A stretch of DNA of 64,000 nucleotides, from positions 1,798,001-1,862,000 of the forward strand of contig NZ_CP069791.1 of NCBI RefSeq assembly GCF_016894265.1. Direction: 5' to 3'. A program made the position numbers and the translations under genes. Shown in pieces: positions 21,874 through 31,771 of the stretch. A model generated the notes under the pieces. That model saw nothing but the letters and a program-made list of their open reading frames with translations. It had not been told where the DNA came from and made no database searches. The stretch comes from Corynebacterium tuberculostearicum. GTDB lineage: Bacteria > Actinomycetota > Actinomycetes > Mycobacteriales > Mycobacteriaceae. Positions within the stretch are counted from its first letter, which is position 1; each line of letters opens with the position of its first letter.

Positions 21874-23967
21874 CTAGATTCCCGCTTCCTTCAATCCACG
21901 CAATTCCTTCTTTAGATCAGCAATCTCATCGCGCAGGCGTCCAGCCAATTCGAACTTGAGCTCGCGCGCGGCGGCACCCATTTGGGCCGAGAGGTCGTCG
22001 ATAAGCGCCTGCACCTCATCGGTAGCCATGCTGGAAATATCCCGCTTCTCCACCACTGCAGAGGGGTCAGAGTTGGACTCTTCTTCCCCACCGTCTTCAT
22101 AGACCTGGTCAAGGATATCGGCAATCTTCTTCCGCAAAGGCTGCGGGTCAATGCCATGTTCCTTGTTATAGGCTATCTGCTTTTCGCGGCGTCGCTCCGT
22201 CTCCTCGATTGCCTCCTGCATCGAATCGGTGATTTTATCGGCATACATAATCACCTCGCCAGAGACGTTACGGGCAGCACGGCCAATGGTCTGGATGAGC
22301 GAGGTGGTAGAGCGCAAGAAACCTTCCTTGTCTGCATCCAAGATGGCAACGAGCGATACCTCGGGGAGGTCAAGGCCCTCACGCAGAAGGTTAATGCCCA
22401 CCAGCACATCAAACTCGCCTAGACGCAATTGCCGCAAGAGCTCGACGCGCTGCAAAGTGTCGATATCCGAGTGCAAGTAGCGCACCTTAATCCCCTGCTC
22501 CAGCAGGTAATCGGTGAGGTCTTCTGCCATACGCTTGGTCAGCGTGGTCACCAGTACACGCTCTTGCTGCGAAATGCGGGTGCGTACCTCATCAATAAGG
22601 TCATCAATCTGGCCCTTAGTGGGTTTGACGTTAACCTTCGGATCCACCAGACCAGTCGGGCGAATCACCTGCTCCACGTACTCACCGTCCGAGGACGTAA
22701 GTTCAAAGTCACCTGGGGTGGCAGACATATAGACGGTTTGTCCCACACGCTGTTCAAACTCATCAAAGGTCAGCGGGCGGTTATCCACTGCGGAGGGCAG
22801 CCGGAAACCGAACTCCACCAGGTTGCGCTTGCGGGACATATCTCCCTCGAACATGCCGCCGATCTGTGGAACCGTGACGTGAGACTCGTCAATAATGGTG
22901 AGAAAATCCTCGGGGAAGTAATCCAGCAGCGTTGCCGGCGCGGAGCCGGCCGGACGGCCATCGACGTGGCGGGAGTAGTTCTCGATGCCGGAGCAAAAAC
23001 CTACCTGCTCGATCATTTCTAGATCGTATTCGGTGCGCATGCGAAGTCGTTGTGCCTCAAGCAGTTTGCCGCGGTTTTCTAGGTCTTCGAGGCGCTCGGC
23101 CAATTCCTCTTTGATGGCGGCTACGGCCTTTTCCATGCGTTCGGGTCCTGCCACGTAGTGGGTCGCGGGGAAGATACGCACCTCGTCTACTTCCTCGATG
23201 ACATCGCCAGTGACGGGGTGAATGTAGTAGAGAGAATCAATATCATCACCGAAGAATTCAATGCGCACTGCGCGTTCCTCATAAGCCGGAATGATATCGA
23301 CCGTGTCGCCCTTGGCACGGAATGTACCGCGGGTAAATCCCACGTCGTTGCGTTCGTATTGGATATCCACCAACAAACGCAGGAATCGGTCTCGGTCCAA
23401 CTCCTCGTCCACGGAAATAATGACTGAGCGATCCAAATAGGACTGCGGGGTACCCAAGCCATAAATGCACGACACGGAGGACACAACCACCACGTCTCGG
23501 CGGGACAGCAGGGCCGAAGTAGCCGAGTGGCGCAGGCGCTCTACGTCCTCGTTGATGGACGAGTCCTTTTCAATATAGGTATCCGTCTGCGCAATATAAG
23601 CCTCTGGCTGGTAGTAGTCATAATAAGAAACGAAGTACTCCACCGCGTTATGCGGCAAGAGTTGACGTAGCTCGTTCGCTAGCTGCGCTGCCAGAGTCTT
23701 ATTTGGTGCCATTACCAGCGTGGGCCGTTGCTGTTTTTCGATCAACCACGCAGCGGTGGCGGACTTACCTGTACCGGTAGCACCCATGAGTACGACATCG
23801 CGCTCGTCGCGGTTGAGGCGTTCATTGAGCTCTGCAATAGCAGCGGGCTGGTCGCCGGCCGGCTCGTATTCAGAGACAACCTGAAACTCACCTGGGGTGC
23901 GCTCGACCTCGCTGACGACGCGGTGCTCGGAATTTGGAATAAGAGGATGTTCAGCAGCAAAAGCCAT
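21874..23967 (-). CDS. uvrB: UvrABC excinuclease helicase subunit B
   Basis: 697-aa DNA helicase/damage-loading subunit. Walker [15 protein letters not shown] at about 62; the beta-hairpin region with [14 protein letters not shown]-like box DESHVT; C-terminal UVR motif ([25 protein letters not shown] split by the quoted limits) that contacts UvrC. A GTG at 23973 also opens the frame; ATG at 23967 is preferred by start type. No strong Shine-Dalgarno is visible for either. Confidence 0.98.
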   Translation of the reverse strand: MAFAAEHPLIPNSEHRVVSEVERTPGEFQVVSEYEPAGDQPAAIAELNERLNRDERDVVLMGATGTGKSATAAWLIEKQQRPTLVMAPNKTLAAQLANELRQLLPHNAVEYFVSYYDYYQPEAYIAQTDTYIEKDSSINEDVERLRHSATSALLSRRDVVVVSSVSCIYGLGTPQSYLDRSVIISVDEELDRDRFLRLLVDIQYERNDVGFTRGTFRAKGDTVDIIPAYEERAVRIEFFGDDIDSLYYIHPVTGDVIEEVDEVRIFPATHYVAGPERMEKAVAAIKEELAERLEDLENRGKLLEAQRLRMRTEYDLEMIEQVGFCSGIENYSRHVDGRPAGSAPATLLDYFPEDFLTIIDESHVTVPQIGGMFEGDMSRKRNLVEFGFRLPSAVDNRPLTFDEFEQRVGQTVYMSATPGDFELTSSDGEYVEQVIRPTGLVDPKVNVKPTKGQIDDLIDEVRTRISQQERVLVTTLTKRMAEDLTDYLLEQGIKVRYLHSDIDTLQRVELLRQLRLGEFDVLVGINLLREGLDLPEVSLVAILDADKEGFLRSTTSLIQTIGRAARNVSGEVIMYADKITDSMQEAIEETERRREKQIAYNKEHGIDPQPLRKKIADILDQVYEDGGEEESNSDPSAVVEKRDISSMATDEVQALIDDLSAQMGAAARELKFELAGRLRDEIADLKKELRGLKEAGI

Positions 23968-24007
23968 GCCCACTACTCTACTGCTTATATGGCGCGGCTA
24001 GCTATGT

Positions 24008-24370
24008 TCACGGCAAGGAGTCCTGCGCGGTGCGCAGCCACTCTTCCAGCTCGCCGGTGGTCTCCCACAGCGCATAAACAGAAGACGTCTCTGGTCGCAT
24101 CGCACTATTAATGCGGCGGCGCAGCCACGCTTTAGACTGCGGCGTATACAGGGGCGCAAGAGCCTCGCGGTGGATTCCTTCCGGCAGCGCATCAGCTTTC
24201 AGCTTCAACAAGGCGCCCAGTGCGATCATGGTTTCTGCGTCATCGGAGTCCATGGGCTCTTCGGCACATGACTTCTGAAAGGCTTTGAGATCGAAAGAGC
24301 CATCACGCAAGCTAGCGAGCAGTTCTCGCGCTGCGTGATTATCAAAAGGCCCAGTATCCCACGTTCCCAC
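24008..24370 (-). CDS. DUF4259-domain protein
   Basis: 120 aa. It begins MGTWDTGPFDNHAARELLASL, the hallmark of DUF4259, and is acidic and soluble with no membrane segment. GTG start at 24368-24370 has no clear ribosome-binding site, so it may be leaderless or weakly translated. It sits between coaE and uvrB on the same strand. Function unknown. Confidence 0.8.
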   Translation of the reverse strand: MGTWDTGPFDNHAARELLASLRDGSFDLKAFQKSCAEEPMDSDDAETMIALGALLKLKADALPEGIHREALAPLYTPQSKAWLRRRINSAMRPETSSVYALWETTGELEEWLRTAQDSLP

Positions 24371-24460
24371 GGCGAGTAGCTTAAGACGCGAAAGTTAACG
24401 CAACTTCGAAACTGCGTAAACTCTAACCACCCAACGGTTAAAGTTTGGGTGACCCCGCGT

Positions 24461-25060
24461 CTATGACTCCGCTTCTATACGGTTCATGACCTCGGCCGCT
24501 CGCGCACGCAGCTGCTCCAGCGTTCCGTTGTTGTCAATGACGTGCGTGGCTGCGGCTAGTCTCACCTCATCAGGTACCTGCGCTGCTATGCGACGGCGCG
24601 CATCGTCCTCTTCCAACCCGCGTGAAGCAACGAGGCGACGGACGCGCTCTTCAACGGCCACGTCGACCACGATGACGTAGTCCATGTCTTTGTCTAAGCC
24701 GTTATCCACCAATAGCGGCATATCGTAAACGGCAAAGTCATAGCCTTCTTCACGTGCCTCCTCGAATTGGCGCTGCGTTTCCGCTTGGATGCGTGGATGG
24801 GTAATGGAGTTCAACAACTCGGTATGTTCCTTATCCACAAAGGCTCGCTGAGCTAATTCTTTGCGGTTGAGGCTGCCGTCCGACAAGAGGATATCTTCTC
24901 CGAATGCTGCCGCCAGCTCCGCCAACGCAGACCGCCCGGGCTTGACGACGTCGCGGGCAATGCCATCGGCGTCAACCACACGCCACCCTCGTTCGCGGCA
25001 GAGCGTTGCAACTGTTGACTTGCCACTGCCAATCCCGCCTGTAAGGCCAATGAGTTTCAT
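24461..25060 (-). CDS. coaE: Dephospho-CoA kinase
   Basis: Last step of CoA synthesis. The P-loop GGIGSGKST is at residues 8-16 of the product starting at ATG 25060 (199 aa), and the LID region DDARRRIAAQV follows. A GTG three codons upstream (25069) is also possible; ATG gives the normal N-terminus MKLIGLTGG and has AGGG eight bases upstream. Neighbour of ptsG, as in C. glutamicum. Confidence 0.97.
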   Translation of the reverse strand: MKLIGLTGGIGSGKSTVATLCRERGWRVVDADGIARDVVKPGRSALAELAAAFGEDILLSDGSLNRKELAQRAFVDKEHTELLNSITHPRIQAETQRQFEEAREEGYDFAVYDMPLLVDNGLDKDMDYVIVVDVAVEERVRRLVASRGLEEDDARRRIAAQVPDEVRLAAATHVIDNNGTLEQLRARAAEVMNRIEAES

Positions 25061-25080
25061 GGCAGCCACCCTACGCGAAA

Positions 25081-25115
25081 AGGAACCCCGCCATACGCGA
25101 TGGTGCGGGGTTCCT
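25081..25115 (-). terminator. Terminator after ptsG
   Basis: AGGAACCCCGC (25081-25091) pairs with GCGGGGTTCCT (25105-25115). Leftward it runs into TTTTCGCG. Confidence 0.85.
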
Positions 25116-25141
25116 CTGTCGCTATAGGTGTCAGCGTTTCT

Positions 25142-27193
25142 TTATTCCGCTGCTTCCTCCGGCTTCGGGGGAATGCGGAGCAAGTCATCACTCGGGGTAA
25201 CCGGGCCGGCTTCACCGGAGACCGCGCCGAACTTGGTGGCGTTAGTGACCACAACCGGAGTAATCAGGTTATAGCCCTTGGAACGGATGAATTCTGGGTC
25301 AAAGCTAATCAATTTATCGCCCGCGGAAATGCGTTGCTTCTTTTCCACGTGCACGTCGAAGCCTTCGCCGCCCAGTTCCACGGTATCGAGGCCTACGTGA
25401 ATGAGCAGTTGCACGCCATTGTCGAGGCTAAGGCCTACCGCATGGCCGGACTTTTGAACGGTGAGCACCTTGCCGTCGGCAGGCGCATAGACGGTAGTGC
25501 CAGTTGGCTGGACTGCCATACCAGGCCCCAGCTTTGCCCCAGCAAAGATAGGATCTGGGACTTCCGAAAGGTCAACTGCCTCGCCCTCCAGAGGGGAATC
25601 CAACACGATGTCCTCCTTGCCAGCCTGCTTGGCGGCAACACCAGTAGCAGCAGTGCCCGCAGCGCTGGCAGCAACGGCGCCACCCGCATTCGAGGACACG
25701 CCCTTTTCGGTCTTAGTGGACTTGAAATCCGAACGAGCAGCTACGTCATCCACGGATTCGCCCTGTTCGCGGGCGATGCGCTCCAAGTCTGCCTGCTTTT
25801 CTTCCGCCGTGCGGTAGCCAAAGAACAGGGTCAGGAAGAAAGAGGTAAGGAATGCAGCCGTGATACCAAGAACGTAGCCCAGCTGCGGCGTCATAGCGCC
25901 AGTGGTCAGTGCAGAGGTAAAGACAAAGGCCTCAGCGCGGACATCGAAGATACCGATGATTGCGCCGCCTACCGCACAACCTGGCAGCAACCGGTAGTAG
26001 CTGCGGCGGAAGCGCAACAAGATGCCATAGAGGGAAGGCTCAGACACGCCGCCGAGGATGCCCGCTGCGAAGGCACCAATAGAAACCTGGCGCATGGCAT
26101 TGTTCTTTTCCCTGAAGGAGATAACCATGACTGCGCCAACGACGCCGAAGCAGGCGAAGTTCCATGCGCCCATCGGGCCTTGGATGAAGTCGTAGCCGTA
26201 GGTTGCGATGTTCTGAATCATGATGACATTCAGCGGCCAGTGCAGGCCCATCGGAACGAGGAATGGGTACAGCAGCGGAATGACGATAGCCAGGATGAAC
26301 GGCGAGAAATCATTGATTTGGTACAGGACCCAGGAAATGCCATTGCCCACGCCAATGCCGAACGGGCCGAGCAGGAAGGCTGTTGCCGGAATCATAATGA
26401 GCAGGGAGAAGAACGGCACGAAGACCATATGAACTGCACTCGGGATGATCTTCTTTAGTCCCTTTTCCACCCAGTACAGGCCGATTGCAGCCAAAATGGG
26501 CGGGAATACCTGGGAGCCGTAGGAATTGATGACCAGCGGCAGGCCAAATACGTTGACGGTATCGCCTTGCCCACCCAGCGACATAAATTCGGGGGTCAAA
26601 AGTGCCGCGGGAATAGCTGCGGAGACCCACATATTCGCGCCCAGCTTCTGCGCCGCGGTCGCACCGACCATTACGGGCAAGAAATAGAAGACCGACTGGA
26701 ACATGGCATGAGCCAGCCGGAAGCCCTCTGGTTGCTCCTCCAGCGGTGCCCGGAAATCCTGGATGTGTGCTGTGTCCGCCAGGATGAGCAGCATGATGAT
26801 GAGCGAGGCGCCCAGCAATGCCCATAGGACGGGGCGGAAAGTATCAGAGAGGAACTCGAAGCAGTAATCTACCCAGTCATACTTACCGCGAACACCGTCA
26901 TACTCCTTCTTGGAGGACGCCTCTTTGTCGCTGGAAGCATGCACACCGGGCTGCTTAATGATCTCGTTGTAGTAGTCTGCAACGCCGCCGCCCATGACTA
27001 CCTGGTAGCCGTGAGCACCGTGGGGCACGGTACCAAGCACCGCTGGGTCGCTATCGAGCTTTTCTTGGTCAACTTTCCCCGCATCGGCAAGTTGGAAGCG
27101 CAGGCGCGTTGCGCAGTGCGTCAGCGACGTGATGTTGTCGGCGCCGCCGATACTTTCAACGATGCGGGTGGAAGTGTCCTTGATAGATGCCAC
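25142..27193 (-). CDS. ptsG: PTS glucose-type permease, EIIBCA
   Basis: 683 aa, the same length as C. glutamicum PtsG and very similar along its whole length. EIIB at the N-terminus with phospho-Cys27 in THCATRLRF; membrane EIIC from about 115 to 470 (SDTFRPVLWALLGASL, DFRAP, FGLPLVINSYGSQVFPPIL, GISEPSLYG-like segment); Ala/Lys-rich linker; EIIA at the C-terminus with the phospho-His in LLIHVGLDTVELGGEGF (about residue 598). Imports and phosphorylates glucose. It is flanked by coaE and rpsA as in C. glutamicum; a sucrose-type EII is the main alternative. Regulated from a promoter with an overlapping inverted repeat. Confidence 0.9.
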   Translation of the reverse strand: MASIKDTSTRIVESIGGADNITSLTHCATRLRFQLADAGKVDQEKLDSDPAVLGTVPHGAHGYQVVMGGGVADYYNEIIKQPGVHASSDKEASSKKEYDGVRGKYDWVDYCFEFLSDTFRPVLWALLGASLIIMLLILADTAHIQDFRAPLEEQPEGFRLAHAMFQSVFYFLPVMVGATAAQKLGANMWVSAAIPAALLTPEFMSLGGQGDTVNVFGLPLVINSYGSQVFPPILAAIGLYWVEKGLKKIIPSAVHMVFVPFFSLLIMIPATAFLLGPFGIGVGNGISWVLYQINDFSPFILAIVIPLLYPFLVPMGLHWPLNVIMIQNIATYGYDFIQGPMGAWNFACFGVVGAVMVISFREKNNAMRQVSIGAFAAGILGGVSEPSLYGILLRFRRSYYRLLPGCAVGGAIIGIFDVRAEAFVFTSALTTGAMTPQLGYVLGITAAFLTSFFLTLFFGYRTAEEKQADLERIAREQGESVDDVAARSDFKSTKTEKGVSSNAGGAVAASAAGTAATGVAAKQAGKEDIVLDSPLEGEAVDLSEVPDPIFAGAKLGPGMAVQPTGTTVYAPADGKVLTVQKSGHAVGLSLDNGVQLLIHVGLDTVELGGEGFDVHVEKKQRISAGDKLISFDPEFIRSKGYNLITPVVVTNATKFGAVSGEAGPVTPSDDLLRIPPKPEEAAE

Positions 27194-27257
27194 TTCTTAC
27201 TCCTCAGTTCAAATACCACTTATAACCAGTACTGCACTGGCTATAACGTCAGGTTCG

Positions 27258-27297
27258 ATTATAAGAGAATTCCCACATGAACAAAAGCCCGTTTTGT
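27258..27297 (-). promoter_or_regulatory. ptsG promoter with overlapping operator-like palindrome
   Basis: Leftward, TATAAT (complement of 27258-27263) is about 65 bases before the ptsG ATG. A palindrome ACAAAA-5 bp-TTTTGT (27281-27297) covers the expected -35 position. Placement suggests repression; SugR is the known repressor of ptsG in C. glutamicum, and assigning it here is inference. Confidence 0.55.
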
Positions 27298-27401
27298 TGG
27301 CCTTCCAGGGACTTTTTCTACCTGGGAGTGCTTCACCGCTGGTCAACCACCTAGAGGCAACGATCATCCCGGCAAACGATTGCACAAACTGTCTAAAAGA
27401 T

Positions 27402-27447
27402 CACAAAAGCCGCGCCCACCCCATCTAGGTGATGAAGTGGGCGCGGC
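27402..27447 (-). terminator. Terminator after rpsA
   Basis: GCCGCGCCCAC (27409-27419) pairs with GTGGGCGCGGC (27437-27447). Leftward it is followed by TTTTGTGATCTTTT. Confidence 0.9.
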
Positions 27448-27490
27448 CGTGAGCCAAGCCCTCAGGCTTAGCGGAAACTAACCGGAGGCT

Positions 27491-28951
27491 TTAGTTGCCA
27501 GCGAGCTTGTCGCGCAGTGCGGCGAGCTGCTCGTCGGAAGCCAGGGAGCCGCCAACCTCTGCCTGAGCCTCGGATGCCGGAGCTGCATCGGAGGAATCAG
27601 AGGAGTAGTTGGAGGACTCTGCAGACTCAGCAGCCTCAGCGGCTGCGGCGCGGTTGCGCTCAATCTGAGCGGTGTGCAGGTTGAAGCGACGCTCGGACTC
27701 TGCGTAGCGTGCCTCCCAAGCCTGACGCTGCTCGTCGAAGCCTTCCTTCCACTCGTTGGTCTCAGGGTCAAAGCCCTCAGGGAAGACGTAGTTGCCCTGC
27801 TCGTCGTAGGAGTCAGCCATGCCGTACTTGGACGGATCGAACTCTTCGGTGTAGTCCTCGTCTGCCTGCTTAACGGACAGGGAGATACGACGACGCTCGA
27901 GATCGATGTCGATGACCTTGACCATAACCTCCTGGCCAACGGTGACAACCTGGTCCGGAACCTCGACGTGGCGCTGAGCCAGCTCGGAGATGTGAACCAG
28001 GCCCTCGATGCCCTCCTCGACGCGAACGAAGGCACCGAACGGAACGAGCTTGGTGACCTTGCCCGGAACGATCTGGCCCACAGCGTGGGTGCGGGCGAAT
28101 ACGCGCCACGGATCTTCCTGGGTAGCCTTCAGGGACAGGGAAACGCGCTCGCGGTCCAGATCGACATCCAGAACCTCAACGGTTACCTCGTCACCAACGG
28201 TGACAACCTCAGATGGGTGGTCGATGTGCTTCCAGGACAGCTCGGAAACGTGAACCAGGCCGTCGACACCGCCGAGATCGACGAAGGCGCCGAAGTTGAC
28301 GATGGAGGAAACAACGCCCTTGCGGACCTGGCCCTTCTGCAGCTGGTGCAGGAACTCGGAGCGAACCTCGGACTGGGTCTGCTCCAGGTACGCACGGCGG
28401 GACAGAACAACGTTGTTGCGCTGCTTGTCCAGCTCGATGATCTTTGCTTCCAGCTCCTGGCCGATGTACGGCTCCAAGTCACGGACGCGACGCATCTCAA
28501 CGAGGGATGCAGGCAGGAAGCCACGCAGGCCGATATCCAGGATGAGGCCGCCCTTGACAACCTCGATAACGGTACCGGTAACAGGCTCTTCCTTGGCCTG
28601 CAGCTCCTCGATGGCGCCCCATGCGCGCTCGTACTGTGCACGCTTCTTGGACAGGATCAGGCGACCTTCCTTGTCCTCCTTGGTGAGAACAAGTGCGTCA
28701 ACCTCATCGCCGACCTCAACAACCTCGTCCGGGTTGACGTCGTGCTTGATGGACAGCTCGCGGGAAGGGATAACGCCTTCGGTCTTGTATCCGATGTCCA
28801 GCAGTACCTCGTCGTGGTCAACCTTGACGACGGTACCCTCGACAATGTCACCATCGTTGAAGTACTTGATGGTGGCGTCTACAGCTGCGAGGAAGTCCTC
28901 TGCGGTTCCGATATCGTTAATCGCAACCTGCGGGGTGTTAGAAGATGGCAT
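27491..28951 (-). CDS. rpsA: 30S ribosomal protein S1
   Basis: 486 aa with four S1 (OB-fold) repeats, at about residues 35-105, 123-190, 208-278 and 295-365, and an acidic low-complexity tail typical of actinobacterial S1. The open frame extends to 29035, but the conserved start MPSSNTPQVAINDIG begins at ATG 28951, with GGAG twelve bases upstream. S1 binds mRNA to the ribosome and often represses its own translation. Confidence 0.97.
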   Translation of the reverse strand: MPSSNTPQVAINDIGTAEDFLAAVDATIKYFNDGDIVEGTVVKVDHDEVLLDIGYKTEGVIPSRELSIKHDVNPDEVVEVGDEVDALVLTKEDKEGRLILSKKRAQYERAWGAIEELQAKEEPVTGTVIEVVKGGLILDIGLRGFLPASLVEMRRVRDLEPYIGQELEAKIIELDKQRNNVVLSRRAYLEQTQSEVRSEFLHQLQKGQVRKGVVSSIVNFGAFVDLGGVDGLVHVSELSWKHIDHPSEVVTVGDEVTVEVLDVDLDRERVSLSLKATQEDPWRVFARTHAVGQIVPGKVTKLVPFGAFVRVEEGIEGLVHISELAQRHVEVPDQVVTVGQEVMVKVIDIDLERRRISLSVKQADEDYTEEFDPSKYGMADSYDEQGNYVFPEGFDPETNEWKEGFDEQRQAWEARYAESERRFNLHTAQIERNRAAAAEAAESAESSNYSSDSSDAAPASEAQAEVGGSLASDEQLAALRDKLAGN

Positions 28952-29011
28952 ATTGAAAAAATGCTCCGAATAAATGTAGGAAATCGAAATTGGACAACTG
29001 CGCGTCTCTCG

Positions 29012-29029
29012 AAAAAAGCTTGCTAAGCT
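29012..29029 (-). promoter_or_regulatory. Hairpin with T-run in the rpsA leader (possible attenuator)
   Basis: Leftward, AGCTT-AGC-AAGCT (complement of 29017-29029) is followed directly by TTTTTT, about 60 bases before the rpsA start. A second small hairpin (CTGC...GCAG) precedes it. No gene ends here (the upstream neighbour is divergent), so it can only act on transcripts heading into rpsA. The stem is short. Confidence 0.35.
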
Positions 29030-29202
29030 GCGCAAATGCAGCTAAAAAGAGGAATATTCGATCCCGCCTCGTGATTGCTTAAAGCCTTCCTACAGGGACT
29101 TAGAACAACCCGTGGCATAGACACGCCCGTCCAACACTACATCTGTCCAGCTAAAAGGGCAAATACACGGACCAACTATTTCGCAAAGGAATTTCTCCCA
29201 CC

Positions 29203-29934
29203 GTGACTTCCCCCTCGCACGCAAACCAGGCCTACTGGGATAGCGACGCCGCCAATTACCACGCCGAGCACCCCGACTACCTTTCTTCCTTTTACTGGTG
29301 CCCAGAAATGCTCCACGAAGACCAAGCACACTTGCTAGGCGACGTCTCGGCTTCCTCCGTACTCGAAATTGGCTGCGGCTCCGCCCCGTGTACCGAATGG
29401 CTCCAGACACGCGCGCACTTCGCCACCGGCTTCGATATCTCCCGCGGCATGCTCAACCACGCTGGACCCGGGCTCGCCTTAACCCAGGCCGATGCACTCT
29501 CACTGCCCTACGCGACGGGCTCTTTCGACGCAGCCTTCTCGGCGTTCGGCGCCTTCCCTTTTCTTGCCAACCTTGATTTAGCCCTAAGTGAAGTCTCCCG
29601 TGTCCTCAAACCTGGCGGTAGGTTCGTCCTCTCGGCCAACCACCCCATGCGCTGGATATTCCCTGATGATCCCACCGATCTGACGGCCGATATCAGCTAT
29701 TTCGATCGCGCTTATCTGGAGCAAGACCGCGATGGCAACCTGACCTATGCGGAATTTCATCGCACTATCGCGGATTGGTTTCAGGCTTTACAGGGCGAAG
29801 GCCCGTTCCTAATCGAGGACATCATCGAGCCCGAATGGCCTAGGGATCTCACCACTACGTGGGGCCAATGGTCGCCGGAGCGCGGCGAAATCTTCCCCGG
29901 CACGATTATTTTCGTCTGCCGGAATTGCCGCTAA
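29203..29934 (+). CDS. SAM-dependent methyltransferase (class I)
   Basis: 243 aa. Rossmann-fold SAM-binding motif VLEIGCGSAPC at about residues 49-59, acidic loop GFDISRGML, motif II/III region GSFDAAFSAFGAFPF and VLKPGGRFVLSANHPM. This is the Methyltransf_11 pattern seen with small-molecule or tRNA-linked enzymes. GTG start at 29203 with AAAGGA twelve bases upstream. Divergent from rpsA; substrate unknown. Confidence 0.88.
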   Translation: MTSPSHANQAYWDSDAANYHAEHPDYLSSFYWCPEMLHEDQAHLLGDVSASSVLEIGCGSAPCTEWLQTRAHFATGFDISRGMLNHAGPGLALTQADALSLPYATGSFDAAFSAFGAFPFLANLDLALSEVSRVLKPGGRFVLSANHPMRWIFPDDPTDLTADISYFDRAYLEQDRDGNLTYAEFHRTIADWFQALQGEGPFLIEDIIEPEWPRDLTTTWGQWSPERGEIFPGTIIFVCRNCR

Positions 29935-29937
29935 CCT

Positions 29938-30414
29938 ATGGGCATGATTCTGGATCGAATTGGCCTTCTCTTGCGTCGCGGCCTCGCATGGTGGATCGAC
30001 GCCTTCCTGGCAGCAGCCGTGATCGTTGTGGCGCGATGGGCAATCAATGCACTTGCCGACGCCCCCTTAACCGGCCAAGCCCTCGAGATTTACAACGCTG
30101 TGGCCCTCGCCCTAGTTTTTTATGCCTACCGCGTATGGGCCGAGGCCACTAAGGCCACTTCGCTAGGAAAATGGTCGCTCAAGCTGGAGATCGTTGCCAC
30201 CCACCCCGGTGTGCGCGCGGCCTGCTTGCGCAATTCCTGGCTATTACTTTCCATGCTCACACTGACGGGAGTGCCGTTTATTGTGCCGTTGTTACTCGGC
30301 GTCCTAAGCGTGAGTGTCCTCGCCTTCGGCCAAACCCCTTTTGACATGCTGGCCAATTGCCTAGTCGAGCGCCGATCTCAGATGGATACGCCTTCTTTTC
30401 GCGGCACCAAGTAA
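29938..30414 (+). CDS. RDD-family membrane protein
   Basis: 158 aa with three to four hydrophobic segments. The pattern RRGLAWWIDAFLAAAVIV near the N-terminus (Arg..Asp) and TSLGKWSLKLEIV in the middle match the RDD family. ATG three bases after the methyltransferase stop, so it is likely co-transcribed. The last 37 bases overlap the end of the convergent small membrane-protein gene. Function unknown. Confidence 0.72.
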   Translation: MGMILDRIGLLLRRGLAWWIDAFLAAAVIVVARWAINALADAPLTGQALEIYNAVALALVFYAYRVWAEATKATSLGKWSLKLEIVATHPGVRAACLRNSWLLLSMLTLTGVPFIVPLLLGVLSVSVLAFGQTPFDMLANCLVERRSQMDTPSFRGTK

Positions 30415-30734
30415 TACAGGAGCGCAAGGACTACCAGGACAGCGAACATCCAGGAAGATGGGAAGAGGAATGCTAGTGCCGTAGCTACCACCATCACCGC
30501 GGCGGCCGTTAGCCTCCTGACCTTCGGGTTGGGTGCGACGCGGGCGATGGTCATGGCGGCCACAACATACGACACCGCCAAAATTCCGTACCCGATTACA
30601 CTCACCCTATATTCTGCAAGATACCGTTCGAGCCCGAAGTCAGCAATATCGGTGGCAGGAAAGGTTACTTGAATGGCCCAAAGGCTTTCAAAGACGCGGA
30701 GGGTCCACCTATTCGTCTTCTCTTCTATCGCCAC
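30378..30734 (-). CDS. Small membrane protein, unknown function
   Basis: 118 aa. Predicted cytoplasmic N-terminus followed by about three hydrophobic segments (VSVIGYGILAVSYVVAAMTI, TAAAVMVVATALAFLFP, WMFAVLVVLALLYYLVP) and a short charged end. GTG start at 30734 with GAAGGG about 13 bases upstream. Tail-to-tail overlap of 37 bases with the RDD gene. No family recognised. Confidence 0.6.
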   Translation of the reverse strand: MAIEEKTNRWTLRVFESLWAIQVTFPATDIADFGLERYLAEYRVSVIGYGILAVSYVVAAMTIARVAPNPKVRRLTAAAVMVVATALAFLFPSSWMFAVLVVLALLYYLVPRKEGVSI

Positions 30735-30811
30735 GGCTCGGCAATTCCCTTCTTAGTTTTTCGACTTACACTCATAACTTTTTCCGCACAGAAAAGGCTA
30801 CCTAAAAAAAC

Positions 30812-31771
30812 TTAGTGCGCATCCCGCCACAACTTTTGAACTTTCCGCATTGCATAGCCGGGCATGCCCAAGTCCTCGATGGTTTGCTTATTCCACGTTC
30901 CACGGACCTGTCCTTCCACCACGATGGCGCGGCGAAATACCCCGCGGTTTCCAGGAACAAGTACCTCGTGGACTTCCTTCGTCATCGCAAAAAGACGGTC
31001 TTGATAACCCAAGATGTACTCGTCAAATGCTCCCAGCAGCAATACCGATTGCTTCTTTCGCGCTTCGGCCATTTCCACTATCTCAGCCGACACAAGGTCC
31101 TGGGAAACTTCGCCGCAGCGCATGATGTCCGGCGCGAGGTTTTCGGCTGCGGGCCGTATCAGTCTTTGTGGGAGCTTTGCCCACCAGGCAAAGTCGTGCA
31201 ATGTTGCGGGACCGTGCGTTCGGAAGTACCGAGTCATCAGCTCCGCGGTCGCCGCGACTTTATCGCCGTTGAAGGTCTCCTCTAGCCCCGGCAGATCCAC
31301 CGGTGTGATGAGCTGATCGGCTCCTGAATAGACGGCGTGACCGCTTTCCATTGCTACACGCACAACATGCCAAAAGGGTACGTCGGGCAACGCTGTTGCA
31401 GCCCGCTCCTTGAGCTCGGCGCGCGAAAGCGGATTGTCAATGAGCTTGGTTACCCCTGCTCGCAGCTCGGTATCACCCTTGCGCCCCTTCGCGCAGAGTT
31501 CGGTTATCCAGCCTATGTCCTTGATAGAAGCCGCGAAAAGCGTATTGCGCATGGGATACCCACGCACAATGTTTCCAGCATCTGAATGGTCTTTCGCCCG
31601 CAAGGCCAGTGACCGGCGCACCGAATGCAAGTCTTGGCCTTGCATGACGCCGAAGGCGCGGGCTGTCTCCTCAGCACTCTCCCACCGCCTCATGGTTAGG
31701 CCTTGCGAGGCGAGCCTCAAGCGCGCCTTTTCCCGGCGGGAGAATGTAACCGAGCTAGTGGGCTGCGGCAT
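30812..31771 (-). CDS. Winged-helix DNA-binding domain protein (AlkZ-like, HTH_42)
   Basis: 319 aa. Matches the HTH_42 family that includes the DNA glycosylase AlkZ and many uncharacterised actinobacterial proteins. Seen are R-x-LASQGL-like N-terminus, GMQGQD-like segment (FGVMQGQDLHSV), a central winged-helix stretch, LLLGAFDEYILGYQDR and GVFRRAIVVEGQVRGTW. The Gln-x-Asp catalytic pattern of AlkZ is not clearly present. ATG at 31771 lies inside the last codons of polA (17-bp overlap), so it is translated from the polA message. Possible DNA repair role; unproven. Confidence 0.75.
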   Translation of the reverse strand: MPQPTSSVTFSRREKARLRLASQGLTMRRWESAEETARAFGVMQGQDLHSVRRSLALRAKDHSDAGNIVRGYPMRNTLFAASIKDIGWITELCAKGRKGDTELRAGVTKLIDNPLSRAELKERAATALPDVPFWHVVRVAMESGHAVYSGADQLITPVDLPGLEETFNGDKVAATAELMTRYFRTHGPATLHDFAWWAKLPQRLIRPAAENLAPDIMRCGEVSQDLVSAEIVEMAEARKKQSVLLLGAFDEYILGYQDRLFAMTKEVHEVLVPGNRGVFRRAIVVEGQVRGTWNKQTIEDLGMPGYAMRKVQKLWRDAH

